Positions 1 through 8,611 of a DNA stretch of 64,000 nt are shown here, one piece after another. The notes below the pieces were generated by a model. That model was not told where the DNA came from and did not search any database. It saw only the letters and a program-made list of their open reading frames with translations. The position numbers and the translations under genes were made by a program. Location: positions 248,001 to 312,000 of the forward strand of contig NZ_PEBQ01000093.1 of NCBI RefSeq assembly GCF_002738225.1. The letters are read 5' to 3'. This stretch comes from Acetobacter pomorum. Its GTDB lineage: Bacteria; Pseudomonadota; Alphaproteobacteria; Acetobacterales; Acetobacteraceae. The first letter of the stretch is position 1, and the number at the start of each line of letters is the position of its first letter.

Positions 1-567
1 TTGGATACATATATTCTGGCCGTGGCGGCAGATGGCAGTCTGGTTCTGGTGGATCAGCACGCAGCGCATGAACGGCTGACGCATGAACGCCTGCGGGCGC
101 AATTTTTAAGCGGGCATGTGCAGGCGCAGCGTTTGCTGGTGCCCGATGTGGTGGACCTGCCCCGTGCACAGGTGGACCTGCTCCTGGCCCGCCAGCCCAC
201 GCTGGAAAAACTGGGTGTGGAAATTGAAGCCTTTGGTGGCGATTCCGTTCTGGTAAGGGCTTTGCCGGCCATGCTACGCAGCAGTGATGCCGTAAATCTG
301 CTGCGTGATCTGGCAGATGAGCTGGAAGCGGATGAAAACGGCGCGCCGGATGAAATGGCAGCGCTTGATGGGCGGCTGGATGCCGTAATTGCCCGCATGG
401 CCTGCCACGGCAGTATTCGGGCCGGGCGCAGGCTGAGTGTTGAGGAAATGAACGCGCTGCTTCGCCAGATGGAAGAAACACCCCGCGCGGGCACATGCTC
501 ACACGGGCGGCCCACATGGCTGAAGCTCAGCAAGGCTGATCTCGAAAAGTTGTTTGGCCGCCGCTAG
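1..567 (+). CDS. mutL: DNA mismatch repair protein MutL, C-terminal part
   Basis: MutL couples mismatch recognition by MutS to strand removal. Only the last 188 residues are in the window. The reading frame is open at base 1, so the TTG there should not be taken as the start. Visible are the endonuclease metal motif DQHAAHERLTHE (fits DQHA-x2-E-x4-E, residues 18-29), ACHGSIRAG and CSHGRPTW near the C-terminus. All three are typical of MutL proteins with intrinsic nickase activity, as found in bacteria without MutH. The GHKL ATPase half must lie upstream. It ends 118 bases before nuoM on the same strand. Confidence 0.93.
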   Translation: MDTYILAVAADGSLVLVDQHAAHERLTHERLRAQFLSGHVQAQRLLVPDVVDLPRAQVDLLLARQPTLEKLGVEIEAFGGDSVLVRALPAMLRSSDAVNLLRDLADELEADENGAPDEMAALDGRLDAVIARMACHGSIRAGRRLSVEEMNALLRQMEETPRAGTCSHGRPTWLKLSKADLEKLFGRR

Positions 568-685
568 GGATATGGCTGTTCTGCGTGGTGTGATCGGCTG
601 AACGTGAACGGCCACCCGCTGGCATCAGCCTGCAAAAAAGAGCAGGTTTACAGCCTCTTTATATAACCTGAATGGTGGTGATGCC

Positions 686-2203
686 GTGCAGCCCATCCTG
701 CTTTCGCTCATAACCTATCTTCCTCTTGTTGCAGCGCTGGTGGCATTTTTTGCGCCCGGCAGGCCAGAACAACAGGACAGCACAGCCCGGTGGGTTGGGT
801 TGTGGAGCAGCCTTATTACGCTTGGCCTAAGTGTGCTGATGTGGCTGGAGTTTGATCCTTCCCAGCCCGGTCTGCAATTTGAAACACGCCTGCGCTGGAT
901 GGGAGATTACGGAATTTCCTACCATACGGGGGTGGATGGCATCAGCTTGGTGTTCATTCTGCTTACGGCGTTTCTTACGCCACTGGCGCTTGGGGCAGGC
1001 TGGCGCAGCGTGCAAACACAGGGGCGGCAGTTTGTAGCCGCCATGCTGGCACTGGAAACAGCCTTGTTTGGCCTGTTTTCTGCACAGGATATGCTGCTGT
1101 TTTATGTGTTTTATGAAGCAACGCTTATTCCCGGTAGCCTGATGATTGGCGTTTGGGGCGGGCCAAAACGCGTTTGGGCCTCGCTTCAGTTCTTTCTGTT
1201 CACGTTTGGTGGCTCGCTGTTCATGCTGGTGGGGCTTATCACCATGTGGCTGCAAACGGGCACCACGGATATTCCGGCCTTAATGCACGCGGGCTTCTCC
1301 CAGCCCTTGCAGGGCTGGTTACTGCTGGCCTTTCTGCTGGCCTTTGGTGTCAAACTGCCGCTGTTTCCGCTGCATGCGTGGCTGCCCGATGCGTATTCCG
1401 AGGCCCCAACACCGGCCTCCGCCATGCTTTCTGGCGTGCTTTCTAAAACAGGCGCTTACGGGTTGCTGCGTTTTGGGGTGTTGATGTTCCCCGATGCCGT
1501 GCGGCTGTTTGCACCCTATGTGCTGGCTCTTGGGGTTGTGGCCATTATCTATGCGGCTTTTGTGGCTTTTGCCCAAACAGACATGAAGCGCGTGATTGCA
1601 TATTCCTCCTTTTCCCATATGGGTATGATTGCCGTGGGGCTGTTTACGCTCACGGCGGAAGGCATTGATGGCGCAATCTTTCAGATGCTTTCTCACGGGG
1701 TGGTTATTGCGGCTCTGTTTTTCTGCGTGGCAGCGGTGGCATGGCGGGCCGAAACCCAGCAGATTGATGCGCTAGGCGGTGTGGCGCGGCAGATGCCGGT
1801 TTTGGCCCTGTTGGCCATGCTGTTTACAATGGCCAATGTGGGGCTACCGGGCACGGGGTCCTTTGTAGGGGAACTGCTGGTGCTTATGGGGGCTGTGCAT
1901 GTATCCTTCTGGGTGGCGTTGCTGGCGGGCACGACCATGATTATGGGCGCGGTTTACATGCTCTCCCTGTATCGGCGGGTGCTGTTTGGTGGCGTAAAAG
2001 GCACGGTAAGCCTGCTGCGGGATCTGACAGCCGCAGAAATTGCCGTGCTGGCGCCATTAGCCATTGTGACGTTGTGGATGGGTGTGCATCCGGGCAGCTT
2101 TACCCGGTTGTTTGACCCCGTCATTATGCAGGCTATTCATGGTAGCGCGGCCAATATGGCTTCAGCTTCCACGCATGCTGTTTTGCATGTGGCGGCCCGT
2201 TAA
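686..2203 (+). CDS. nuoM: NADH-quinone oxidoreductase chain M-like antiporter subunit (solitary)
   Basis: A 505-residue hydrophobic protein of the NuoM/MrpD family, the proton-pumping antiporter-like subunits of complex I. The key charged residues are kept: the Glu in FYEATLIP, the Lys in FGVKLPLFPLHAWLPDA and the Lys in DMKRVIAYSSFSHMG. It therefore looks functional. The start is GTG at 686; no in-frame ATG lies closely upstream. What is odd is the setting: no other nuo gene is beside it, with mutL before and a minus-strand exporter after. It may be an extra or displaced subunit of NDH-1, or could serve the Ehr-like complex encoded at 39.6-46.1 kb. The second idea is only inference. Confidence 0.9.
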   Translation: MQPILLSLITYLPLVAALVAFFAPGRPEQQDSTARWVGLWSSLITLGLSVLMWLEFDPSQPGLQFETRLRWMGDYGISYHTGVDGISLVFILLTAFLTPLALGAGWRSVQTQGRQFVAAMLALETALFGLFSAQDMLLFYVFYEATLIPGSLMIGVWGGPKRVWASLQFFLFTFGGSLFMLVGLITMWLQTGTTDIPALMHAGFSQPLQGWLLLAFLLAFGVKLPLFPLHAWLPDAYSEAPTPASAMLSGVLSKTGAYGLLRFGVLMFPDAVRLFAPYVLALGVVAIIYAAFVAFAQTDMKRVIAYSSFSHMGMIAVGLFTLTAEGIDGAIFQMLSHGVVIAALFFCVAAVAWRAETQQIDALGGVARQMPVLALLAMLFTMANVGLPGTGSFVGELLVLMGAVHVSFWVALLAGTTMIMGAVYMLSLYRRVLFGGVKGTVSLLRDLTAAEIAVLAPLAIVTLWMGVHPGSFTRLFDPVIMQAIHGSAANMASASTHAVLHVAAR

Positions 2204-2231
2204 CAGGGCCTGAAAAACAAGGGTTTCTTTT

Positions 2232-3155
2232 TTAGTTAGGCAGTTCTGGCATATCCCATGCCGGAGCTGCCTTTTGTTTTGGTTTGCTGGGGGTAAGAAT
2301 AATGCCCGCTGAAGCCACAACCACGCACAAAATGCCACAAAGCTGCAATGGAGAAGGTGTTTCGTGCAGGATTACGGCCCCGGCTATTGTGGCGCATACT
2401 GGTTCCAAACTGCTGAGAATACCGATATCGCGCGTGCTGAGGTTCTGCATGGCCAGCATTTCCAGAGAATAGGGCAGGGCGGAAGAACAGAGCGCCACCA
2501 ATATGCCCATCCCCAACATGGCAGGCGCTGAAAAGCCTGTTACCAGAGCAGGCACAAAGCAGGGTAAAAACACCACAGCGCCGCCACAGGCCATGCCAAG
2601 GGCGCAGGCATGGGCACCGGGCACCTTGCCCGCCACACGCTGCCCAAACAGAATATAAAGCCCCCAGCACAAGGCGGCCATTAGGGCAAAGCCCACGCCC
2701 ACAAAATCGGTTTTGTTGGTGGCGGTGGCGGGGTTAAGCACCAGTGCCAGCCCCAATATGGTCAGCAAAATCCAGCCGATATCGGAAAGCCTACGAGAGC
2801 CCAAAAAGGCCACCACAAGGGGGCCAATAAATTCCAGCGTAACCGTTGTACTGAGCGGAATATGTTGGAGGGCCAGATAAAAACTCAGGTTCATGCCTGT
2901 CATGGCCAATCCATAGGGAAGAACCAGACGCAAGACATGCGCAGATAAAAACCGCCAGCTTCTAAAAAGTGGCACCAGTATTAATGCTGCCAAGCAGATA
3001 CGCAGACCCATAACGCCAAAGGCACCAAATACCGGCAGGATGGCCTTGGCAATGGAGGAGCCAAACTGAATGCACACCATGCTGACCAAGAGCTGGCACA
3101 GGGCCAGCAGGCGCGTGCGCAGAGGGTGGCCAGCCGTGGTGGAAGATGCCGTCAT
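2232..3155 (-). CDS. EamA/DMT-superfamily inner membrane exporter (RhtA-like)
   Basis: A 307-residue, strongly hydrophobic protein with about ten predicted membrane segments arranged as two EamA repeats. The sequence style (an LALQHIPLSTTVTLEFIGPL segment and a second-repeat LSSLEPVCATIAGAVILHE segment) is that of the RhtA branch, which exports threonine, homoserine or similar metabolites. The substrate cannot be read from sequence. The gene is convergent with nuoM, with only 28 bases between the stops. It is a single gene, followed upstream by parE on the same strand. Confidence 0.85.
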   Translation of the reverse strand: MTASSTTAGHPLRTRLLALCQLLVSMVCIQFGSSIAKAILPVFGAFGVMGLRICLAALILVPLFRSWRFLSAHVLRLVLPYGLAMTGMNLSFYLALQHIPLSTTVTLEFIGPLVVAFLGSRRLSDIGWILLTILGLALVLNPATATNKTDFVGVGFALMAALCWGLYILFGQRVAGKVPGAHACALGMACGGAVVFLPCFVPALVTGFSAPAMLGMGILVALCSSALPYSLEMLAMQNLSTRDIGILSSLEPVCATIAGAVILHETPSPLQLCGILCVVVASAGIILTPSKPKQKAAPAWDMPELPN

Positions 3156-3227
3156 GCACGCCTGTATGCAGGCAGGTGCGTTCTTTTTACAAAAAGCCCC
3201 CTGCCTGCTGCCGTAAGAGGGACGGGG

Positions 3228-5267
3228 TTAAACATCCAGCAGATCATCCACTGTGCGTGCATGTTCCTGAATAAAGGCAAAGCGCAGTTCCGGCTTGCGG
3301 CCCATCAGGCTTTCTACCCGCTGGCGTGTTGAAAGCCTGTCCTCCTGCGGGGTGATAACACGCAGCAGGGTGCGGCGCTTGGGGTCCATTGTTGTTTCTT
3401 TCAAATCCCCCGGTGGCATTTCCCCTAGCCCTTTAAAGCGGGAGACATCAATTTTGCCGCGTGCCTTGAACTCGGATTTCATTTTCCGGTCACGGTCGGC
3501 ATCATCCATGGCGTAAACCGATTTTGCACCTTGTGTCAGGCGGTAAAGCGGGGGCTGGGCCAGATACAGGTGCCCGTTGCGGATAAGCTCCGGCAGCTCC
3601 CGGTAAAAGAATGTCATGAGCAGCGAGGCAATGTGCGCGCCGTCCACATCTGCGTCTGTCATAATAATCACGCGGCCGTAGCGCAGTTTGGAAAGATCAA
3701 ATCTATCACCAGATCCACAGCCCAGTGCTTCAATCAGATCACGCAGTTCCTGATTGTTGCGCAGTTTTTCTGCTGTGGCGCTGGCAACGTTCAGAATCTT
3801 TCCGCGCAGGGGCAGCACGGCCTGAGTTTCGCGGTTGCGGGCTTGCTTGGCGGACCCACCTGCCGAGTCGCCTTCCACCAGAAAGATTTCTGTATCTGGG
3901 GCAAATTCTTTTGTGCAATCTGTTAGCTTGCCGGGCAGGCGCAGGCGGCGGGTGGCGCTTTTACGTGGTGTTTCCCTTTGTTCCTTGCGGCGCAGGCGTT
4001 CTTCCGCCCGTTCTATGGCAAAGCCCAGCAGCGTATCGGCCTGTGGCGGATTTTGTGCCAGCCAATGGTCAAACCTGTCTCGCAAAGCGGTTTCCACCAG
4101 CTTGCTGGCACTGGATGAAGTGAGTTTTTCCTTGGTCTGGCCCTGAAACTGTGGGTCACGAATAAAAACGGAAAGCCGCCCCGCGCTCATGCCCAGCACA
4201 TCTTCCGCCGTAATGGCCGAGGCTTTTTTGATGGAGCGTTGATCCCCCCATGCGCGCAGGCCTTTTACCAGCGCGTTGCGGAATCCGGTTTCGTGCGTGC
4301 CACCCTGCGGGGTGGGGATGGTGTTACAGTAAGACACCAAAGAGGCCGGACCGTGTTCCAGAAACGCCACAGCCCATTCCACCTTGCCGTTATCTGTACC
4401 ATCAGCGGCGGGCGGCAGAGGGGCTTCTCCAGCCCATAGGGGGGTAAGTAGCGGGGCCTTGGGGCCAAGTTCATCCACCAGGCTGTCTGCCAGCCCACCG
4501 GGAAAGTGCAGGGTGGCTTCTGCTGGTGTTTCATCCCCCGCTTTAATCAGCGCCGGATCGCAAGACCAGCGGATGGTAACGCCACGGAAAAGAAACGCCT
4601 TGGAGCGGCAGAGGCGGTACAAGCGGGCGGGCACAAAGACATGCGTGCCAAATATTTCCGGGTCTGGCTGAAAGCTGATCTGGGTGCCACGCCGGTTGGG
4701 GGCTGCGCCAACTTTTTCCAGCTTGGTAACGGGTTTGCCGCGTTCATACACCTGTTTCCATACGGTGCGATCACGCGCAATTTCCACTTCCATACGGGTG
4801 GAAAGCGCATTCACCACGGATGAGCCAACCCCATGCAGGCCGCCCGATGTGGCATAAGCCTTGCCAGAAAATTTCCCCCCTGCATGCAGGGTGGTCAAAA
4901 TAACTTCCAGTGCGGAACGATCGGGAAAGCGCGGGTGCGGATCAACCGGAATGCCACGCCCGTTATCCCGCACTGTCAGGCGGTTGTCTGTATCCAGCCG
5001 CACATCAATGGTGTTGGCATGGCCTGCCACGGCTTCATCCATGGCGTTATCAAGGATTTCCGCTGCCAGATGGTGCAGCGCGCTTTCATCCGTGCCGCCA
5101 ATATACATGCCGGGGCGGCGGCGCACGGGTTCCAGCCCCTCCAGAACCTCAATGGCGCTGGCATCATAGGCCTGTGCAGCGTCTGCCTGCGTGCCCGGCT
5201 TGGTATCGCGGGATTTGCTGGTGGAGGATTTGCGGGCTGGGGGGGTATTGGAAAACAGATCGCTCAT
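3228..5267 (-). CDS. parE: DNA topoisomerase IV subunit B
   Basis: A 679-residue GHKL-ATPase subunit that pairs with ParC to decatenate daughter chromosomes. It has the ATP-binding motif EILDNAMDEAVAGHA, the G-rich box GGLHGVGSSVVNALS, and the TOPRIM motifs EGDSAGG and DADVDGAHI. The short length and lack of the long GyrB-type insert favour ParE over GyrB. The N-terminal 30 residues are a polar tail before the conserved domain. It stands alone on the minus strand. The 105-base upstream gap contains a consensus DnaA box. Confidence 0.95.
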   Translation of the reverse strand: MSDLFSNTPPARKSSTSKSRDTKPGTQADAAQAYDASAIEVLEGLEPVRRRPGMYIGGTDESALHHLAAEILDNAMDEAVAGHANTIDVRLDTDNRLTVRDNGRGIPVDPHPRFPDRSALEVILTTLHAGGKFSGKAYATSGGLHGVGSSVVNALSTRMEVEIARDRTVWKQVYERGKPVTKLEKVGAAPNRRGTQISFQPDPEIFGTHVFVPARLYRLCRSKAFLFRGVTIRWSCDPALIKAGDETPAEATLHFPGGLADSLVDELGPKAPLLTPLWAGEAPLPPAADGTDNGKVEWAVAFLEHGPASLVSYCNTIPTPQGGTHETGFRNALVKGLRAWGDQRSIKKASAITAEDVLGMSAGRLSVFIRDPQFQGQTKEKLTSSSASKLVETALRDRFDHWLAQNPPQADTLLGFAIERAEERLRRKEQRETPRKSATRRLRLPGKLTDCTKEFAPDTEIFLVEGDSAGGSAKQARNRETQAVLPLRGKILNVASATAEKLRNNQELRDLIEALGCGSGDRFDLSKLRYGRVIIMTDADVDGAHIASLLMTFFYRELPELIRNGHLYLAQPPLYRLTQGAKSVYAMDDADRDRKMKSEFKARGKIDVSRFKGLGEMPPGDLKETTMDPKRRTLLRVITPQEDRLSTRQRVESLMGRKPELRFAFIQEHARTVDDLLDV

Positions 5268-5358
5268 GCGGGAAATCTGTCCCGCGTTGGCGCTGATTCG
5301 TCAAGCGTGGTGGTGAGGGGGCGGCAAGGCTTTTAACAGCTTTTTGGCCAAAGCCCCC

Positions 5359-5367
5359 TTATCCACA
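5359..5367 (+). promoter_or_regulatory. Consensus DnaA box upstream of parE
   Basis: TTATCCACA matches the TTATNCACA consensus exactly and lies between the parE start and the end of the next gene. One such match can occur by chance in a window this size, so regulation of parE by DnaA is only a possibility. Confidence 0.35.
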
Positions 5368-5372
5368 GGCTT

Positions 5373-5897
5373 TTAGGCGCGGCGCGTGGTGCGGCGGCGT
5401 GTGGTGGTGTGCGTGGAACGGGATGCAGAAGGTGCGGCGCATGTTTCAAAGGAAGCAGGCTGCGTGACATCCTTGGCATCAGAATAGCTGGAAAGATCTT
5501 CCCCGCTTTCCAGTGCATCTACTTCGTCAAACATGGCAAGGCGCTGCTGGCAGAAAATGGTGCCGGACTGCAACCCACGTTCAGACTGCACATTGGCCAG
5601 CTGCGTGATGTAATCATCATGCTCACGCTGGGCGCTGCGGCCGTAGGTGGCGCGGAAGTAGCTGTTCAGGCGATCTTCCTCCCGCAGGAGGGTGGTGCGA
5701 AACTTGGCCACGAATGCGTTGTAGCGGTCCTGCGCATTGCAGGACAGTGCAGTCACCATCAATTCGCTTTTAAGGCCCTGCACGTTAAAGGCTTCATGCG
5801 CAGGGGAGTGGCCACATTCGCTGGCGGCAAAGGAAGCCGAGCTGTGCAGAACGCCCGCGGCAAGAACCCCCGCGGCAAGGAAACGGGAAAAGGACAT
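5373..5897 (-). CDS. Exported protein of unknown function
   Basis: A 174-residue protein that I do not recognise. I chose ATG at 5897 over an upstream in-frame start because GGAGGT sits three bases before it and it then begins with a clear signal peptide (hydrophobic core LAAGVLAAGVL, likely cleavage after SFA-A). The mature part has cysteines in ASECGHS, LSCNAQD, IFCQQR and FETCAA, possibly two disulphides, and is predicted mostly helical. The tail is low-complexity and very basic, with repeated Thr and Arg, which could bind cell wall or nucleic acid. A periplasmic location is inferred. Confidence 0.7.
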   Translation of the reverse strand: MSFSRFLAAGVLAAGVLHSSASFAASECGHSPAHEAFNVQGLKSELMVTALSCNAQDRYNAFVAKFRTTLLREEDRLNSYFRATYGRSAQREHDDYITQLANVQSERGLQSGTIFCQQRLAMFDEVDALESGEDLSSYSDAKDVTQPASFETCAAPSASRSTHTTTRRRTTRRA

Positions 5898-6284
5898 AGT
5901 ACCTCCGACAGATGCTGGAAACGGAATACCGCATTCACGCAAGAAAGAAACTGGTATTTTTTCATACCCTCTGCCTGCTTTGGTGCTTGCGTGTTATCCA
6001 GCCTGTATATTCTGGCATAAAAGTTGGAAAAATAAGCCGCTCTGTTTAGCAGAATATTTGCGGCCAAAAGAAGTTTTCGCGCAGTTGTGTGTAAGCAGAT
6101 GCACCACAAGCTGTGTGCGTGTGCTGTATGCCCCTTCCTTCCTGCTGCGGGATGTTTTAAAGGCAGATGCGAATCATGCTTTGCGGGTGGGGGCAGATGC
6201 CCGGTTTGGGCCTCTTTCCATTCAGCCCCGAAGCGTGCAGAAGAGATATGGGTTTTAACACGATAACAAAAGCGGAGCTGTCGA
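5898..6284. other. Non-coding divergent intergenic region
   Basis: These 387 bases separate two divergent genes for exported proteins and must hold both promoters. The stretch is richer in A and T than its neighbours near 5945-6080. Short open frames cross it on both strands, but none has a ribosome binding site or protein-like composition. I found no confident promoter, RNA gene or repeat. Confidence 0.5.
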
Positions 6285-6812
6285 GTGCGCTTACGAGGAA
6301 TTGCCGGTTTGGCGCTAACTGGTGGGATGCTTGCCGGCTGTGCAACAACGGGCGGCCCTATTCACATCGGGTCCCCCAATCCCTTTGGGTATCTTAAAAA
6401 GTCTGCCGTATGCAGCACAACGCCGATTAAAAAAGAGGCTGATGGCTCACTTTCCACCACCATGACCGTACGGTCTGATGATGGTCTGTGCGAAGTGCTG
6501 GTAGATCAGCCCGGTGGCAAGGCGTATGCATCCTTTGGGGTTTCCCCAGCGCCAGAACACGGCAAGGCGTTCCTGTACACGCTGGATAGCGATACGCACG
6601 TAACCTACACCCCCACCTTGGGTTATGCCGGGCAGGACCAGTTTACGGTTATTCTTATCCCTGGCCCCGGCCAGCAGCGCACCCGTCTGACAGTGACAGC
6701 GCAGGTGGATGCAACCGGTGTGGTTATTCCGCATCCGGCTGTAACGGTGCCTCATGCAGAAGCACCAGCCAAAAAGGCAGTGGTGCACAAGGCTGTTACG
6801 CGCAAGCGCTAA
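6285..6812 (+). CDS. Putative lipoprotein of unknown function
   Basis: A 175-residue protein starting at GTG 6285, with GGAG a few bases upstream. The N-terminus is a lipoprotein signal: basic RLR, a hydrophobic stretch and the lipobox LAGC, giving a lipidated Cys at residue 18. The central part (residues about 45-145) is beta-rich, with a YTPTLGYAGQDQFTV stretch that resembles a cadherin/Ig-like module. The C-terminus is basic (AKKAVVHKAVTRKR). Lack of Asp after the Cys suggests outer-membrane sorting. It is followed by a strong hairpin terminator. No specific role can be assigned. Confidence 0.75.
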   Translation: MRLRGIAGLALTGGMLAGCATTGGPIHIGSPNPFGYLKKSAVCSTTPIKKEADGSLSTTMTVRSDDGLCEVLVDQPGGKAYASFGVSPAPEHGKAFLYTLDSDTHVTYTPTLGYAGQDQFTVILIPGPGQQRTRLTVTAQVDATGVVIPHPAVTVPHAEAPAKKAVVHKAVTRKR

Positions 6813-6846
6813 TATGCCAGTCAGCCCTGTTTTTGGATGATGAATT

Positions 6847-6883
6847 AAAAAATGGTGTTCCAGCAATGGAGCACCATTTTTTT
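6847..6883. terminator. Bidirectional intrinsic terminator
   Basis: An A-run, a stem of about nine pairs (TGGTG-TCCA with TGGA-CACCA, one mismatch), a GCAA loop and a T-run. It lies between the convergent lipoprotein and rrf2-type genes and can serve both strands. Confidence 0.85.
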
Positions 6884-6931
6884 ATGCCGTGATATGCCGG
6901 GTGAAACCCGGCGGTATCTGACGGAACGGAG

Positions 6932-7381
6932 TTAGATGGAAAATGTAATGGGTTCGGCCAATGGGCGTTTTAGCCCAGCGGATTCCGCCTGTTTTACCAG
7001 ATCATCCAGTGTGGTCTTGCTCATCTGTGCAATCAGTTTCTGATCAAACCGATCCCAACATGGGGCCAGAACTTTCTGAAAGAGTGCACCCTGTGGGCCA
7101 TCATTGCCATCGGTATCTGTGTTCACCACAGCTTCAATAATATCAACCAAAGAGATATCGCGCCGTGGGCGCCCAAGCCGATACCCCCCACGCGGGCCAC
7201 GAATGCTTTCCAGCAGCCCGGAACGGGAAAGAGCCTGAAGCAGAGGTTCTATGCCACGCCGTGCCAGTTCGGACCGTTGTGCAATATCTGCGGCACTTAC
7301 CGTGCCTGAACGCCCGGCGTGAAACGCAACATCCAGCATAATAAGCACGGCGGTCATGGCTCTATCACGACGGAGGATCAT
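6932..7381 (-). CDS. Rrf2-family transcriptional regulator
   Basis: A 149-residue winged-helix regulator. The helix-turn-helix spans about residues 27-60 (VSAADIAQRSELARRGIEPL), followed by the Rrf2 wing signature IRGPRGGYRLGRP. The three-cysteine iron-sulphur cluster site of IscR/NsrR is absent (a single Cys near residue 108). It is therefore more like CymR or RirA-type members that sense through partners or small molecules. It is divergent from cysK with a 141-base gap, which suggests control of cysteine synthesis. CymR of Firmicutes senses sulphur status together with CysK; transfer of that model here is inference. Confidence 0.88.
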   Translation of the reverse strand: MILRRDRAMTAVLIMLDVAFHAGRSGTVSAADIAQRSELARRGIEPLLQALSRSGLLESIRGPRGGYRLGRPRRDISLVDIIEAVVNTDTDGNDGPQGALFQKVLAPCWDRFDQKLIAQMSKTTLDDLVKQAESAGLKRPLAEPITFSI

Positions 7382-7522
7382 GCAAAACTATCCCTGTTCT
7401 GGTTGATCATGTTTTATTTCCAGATCTGATGTTCAGTATAACAGCACAGATATGGTTTATCTACGCTATAAATTCGTATTATATGGGCTTGAGAATTGTC
7501 AAACAGACATGGGAGAACTTCA

Positions 7523-8509
7523 ATGGCAGCATCAACGCAGGAAAAAGAGGATTACGGTTTTGCCGCGCCCCGCGGGCATGTTTACGAGTCTGTTCTTAAT
7601 CTGGTGGGGGGCACGCCGCTTGTTGCGCTGCCAAGGCAGACCAAGGAAGATGACTTAAAAGCCCGCGTGCTGCTGAAACTGGAGTTTTTTAACCCGCTTG
7701 GTTCTGTAAAGGATCGCATTGGCACGGCAATGGTGCTGGATGCCGAACGTAAGGGCCTGATTACGCCGGGCCATACCCTGCTGGTAGAGCCTACCTCTGG
7801 CAACACAGGCATTTCTCTGGCGTTTGTGGCGGCTGCGCGGGGCTATCGGCTCATCGTCACCATGCCGGAGGGGGCTTCTATTGAGCGGCGGCGTATGCTG
7901 CGGCTGATGGATGCACAGGTGGAGCTTACACCTGCCCGGCTGGGCATGGCCGGGGCAATTGCCCGCGCAAATGAAATTCTGAACGAAACACCAGATGCGT
8001 GGATGCCTGATCAGTTTGATAATCCGGCAAACCCGGCCGTACATGCCGCCACCACGGCAAAAGAAATCTGGGTAGATACGGATGGCAAGGTAGATGTTGT
8101 TGTGGCGGGCGTTGGCACAGGCGGCACGGCCACCGGCATTGCGGAGGCCCTAAAGCCCCGCCGCAAAGGCTTGCAGGTTTTTGGGGTAGAACCGGCGGAA
8201 AGTGCCATTATGAACGGTGATGAACCCGGCCCCCATGGCATTCAGGGCATTGGCCCCGGTTTTTGCCCGGCCACGCTTAATACCAAGCTGCTGGATGGTG
8301 TGATCACTGTTTCAGAGCGTGAGGCCATTGCCGCTGCACGCCGTTGTGCGCGCCTGGATGGTATTCCGGTTGGTATTTCTTCTGGCGCATCCTTGCATGC
8401 AGCGCTTCAACTGGCTGGCCAGGATGAATACAAGGGCAAAACCATTGTGGCTATTGCACCCTCGTTTGCCGAACGTTATCTGTCCACGCCTCTGTTTACC
8501 GGCCTGTAA
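7523..8509 (+). CDS. cysK: Cysteine synthase A (O-acetylserine sulfhydrylase)
   Basis: A PLP enzyme that makes cysteine from O-acetylserine and sulphide. ATG 7523 (328 residues) is preferred over the TTG at 7496 because GGGAG lies eight bases before it. Conserved parts are GGTPLVAL, the PLP lysine in NPLGSVKDR, the phosphate loop TSGNTGIS, GVGTGGT and the C-terminal SSGAS. It is a single gene ending at a strong bidirectional terminator, with an Rrf2 regulator divergent from it. Confidence 0.95.
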   Translation: MAASTQEKEDYGFAAPRGHVYESVLNLVGGTPLVALPRQTKEDDLKARVLLKLEFFNPLGSVKDRIGTAMVLDAERKGLITPGHTLLVEPTSGNTGISLAFVAAARGYRLIVTMPEGASIERRRMLRLMDAQVELTPARLGMAGAIARANEILNETPDAWMPDQFDNPANPAVHAATTAKEIWVDTDGKVDVVVAGVGTGGTATGIAEALKPRRKGLQVFGVEPAESAIMNGDEPGPHGIQGIGPGFCPATLNTKLLDGVITVSEREAIAAARRCARLDGIPVGISSGASLHAALQLAGQDEYKGKTIVAIAPSFAERYLSTPLFTGL

Positions 8510-8548
8510 GGTCGGTTTTCAGTTTTCTGAAAAGGCCGATCCGGCCAC

Positions 8549-8587
8549 AAAAAAGCCCGTTCAGCCATATGGCCAACGGGCTTTTTT
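8549..8587. terminator. Bidirectional intrinsic terminator
   Basis: A-run, stem AAGCCCGTT paired with AACGGGCTT, then a T-run. It separates convergent cysK and the ompA-like gene and works in both directions. Confidence 0.92.
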
Positions 8588-8611
8588 GAAGCTGTAAAGC
8601 TGAAGTGGCTT

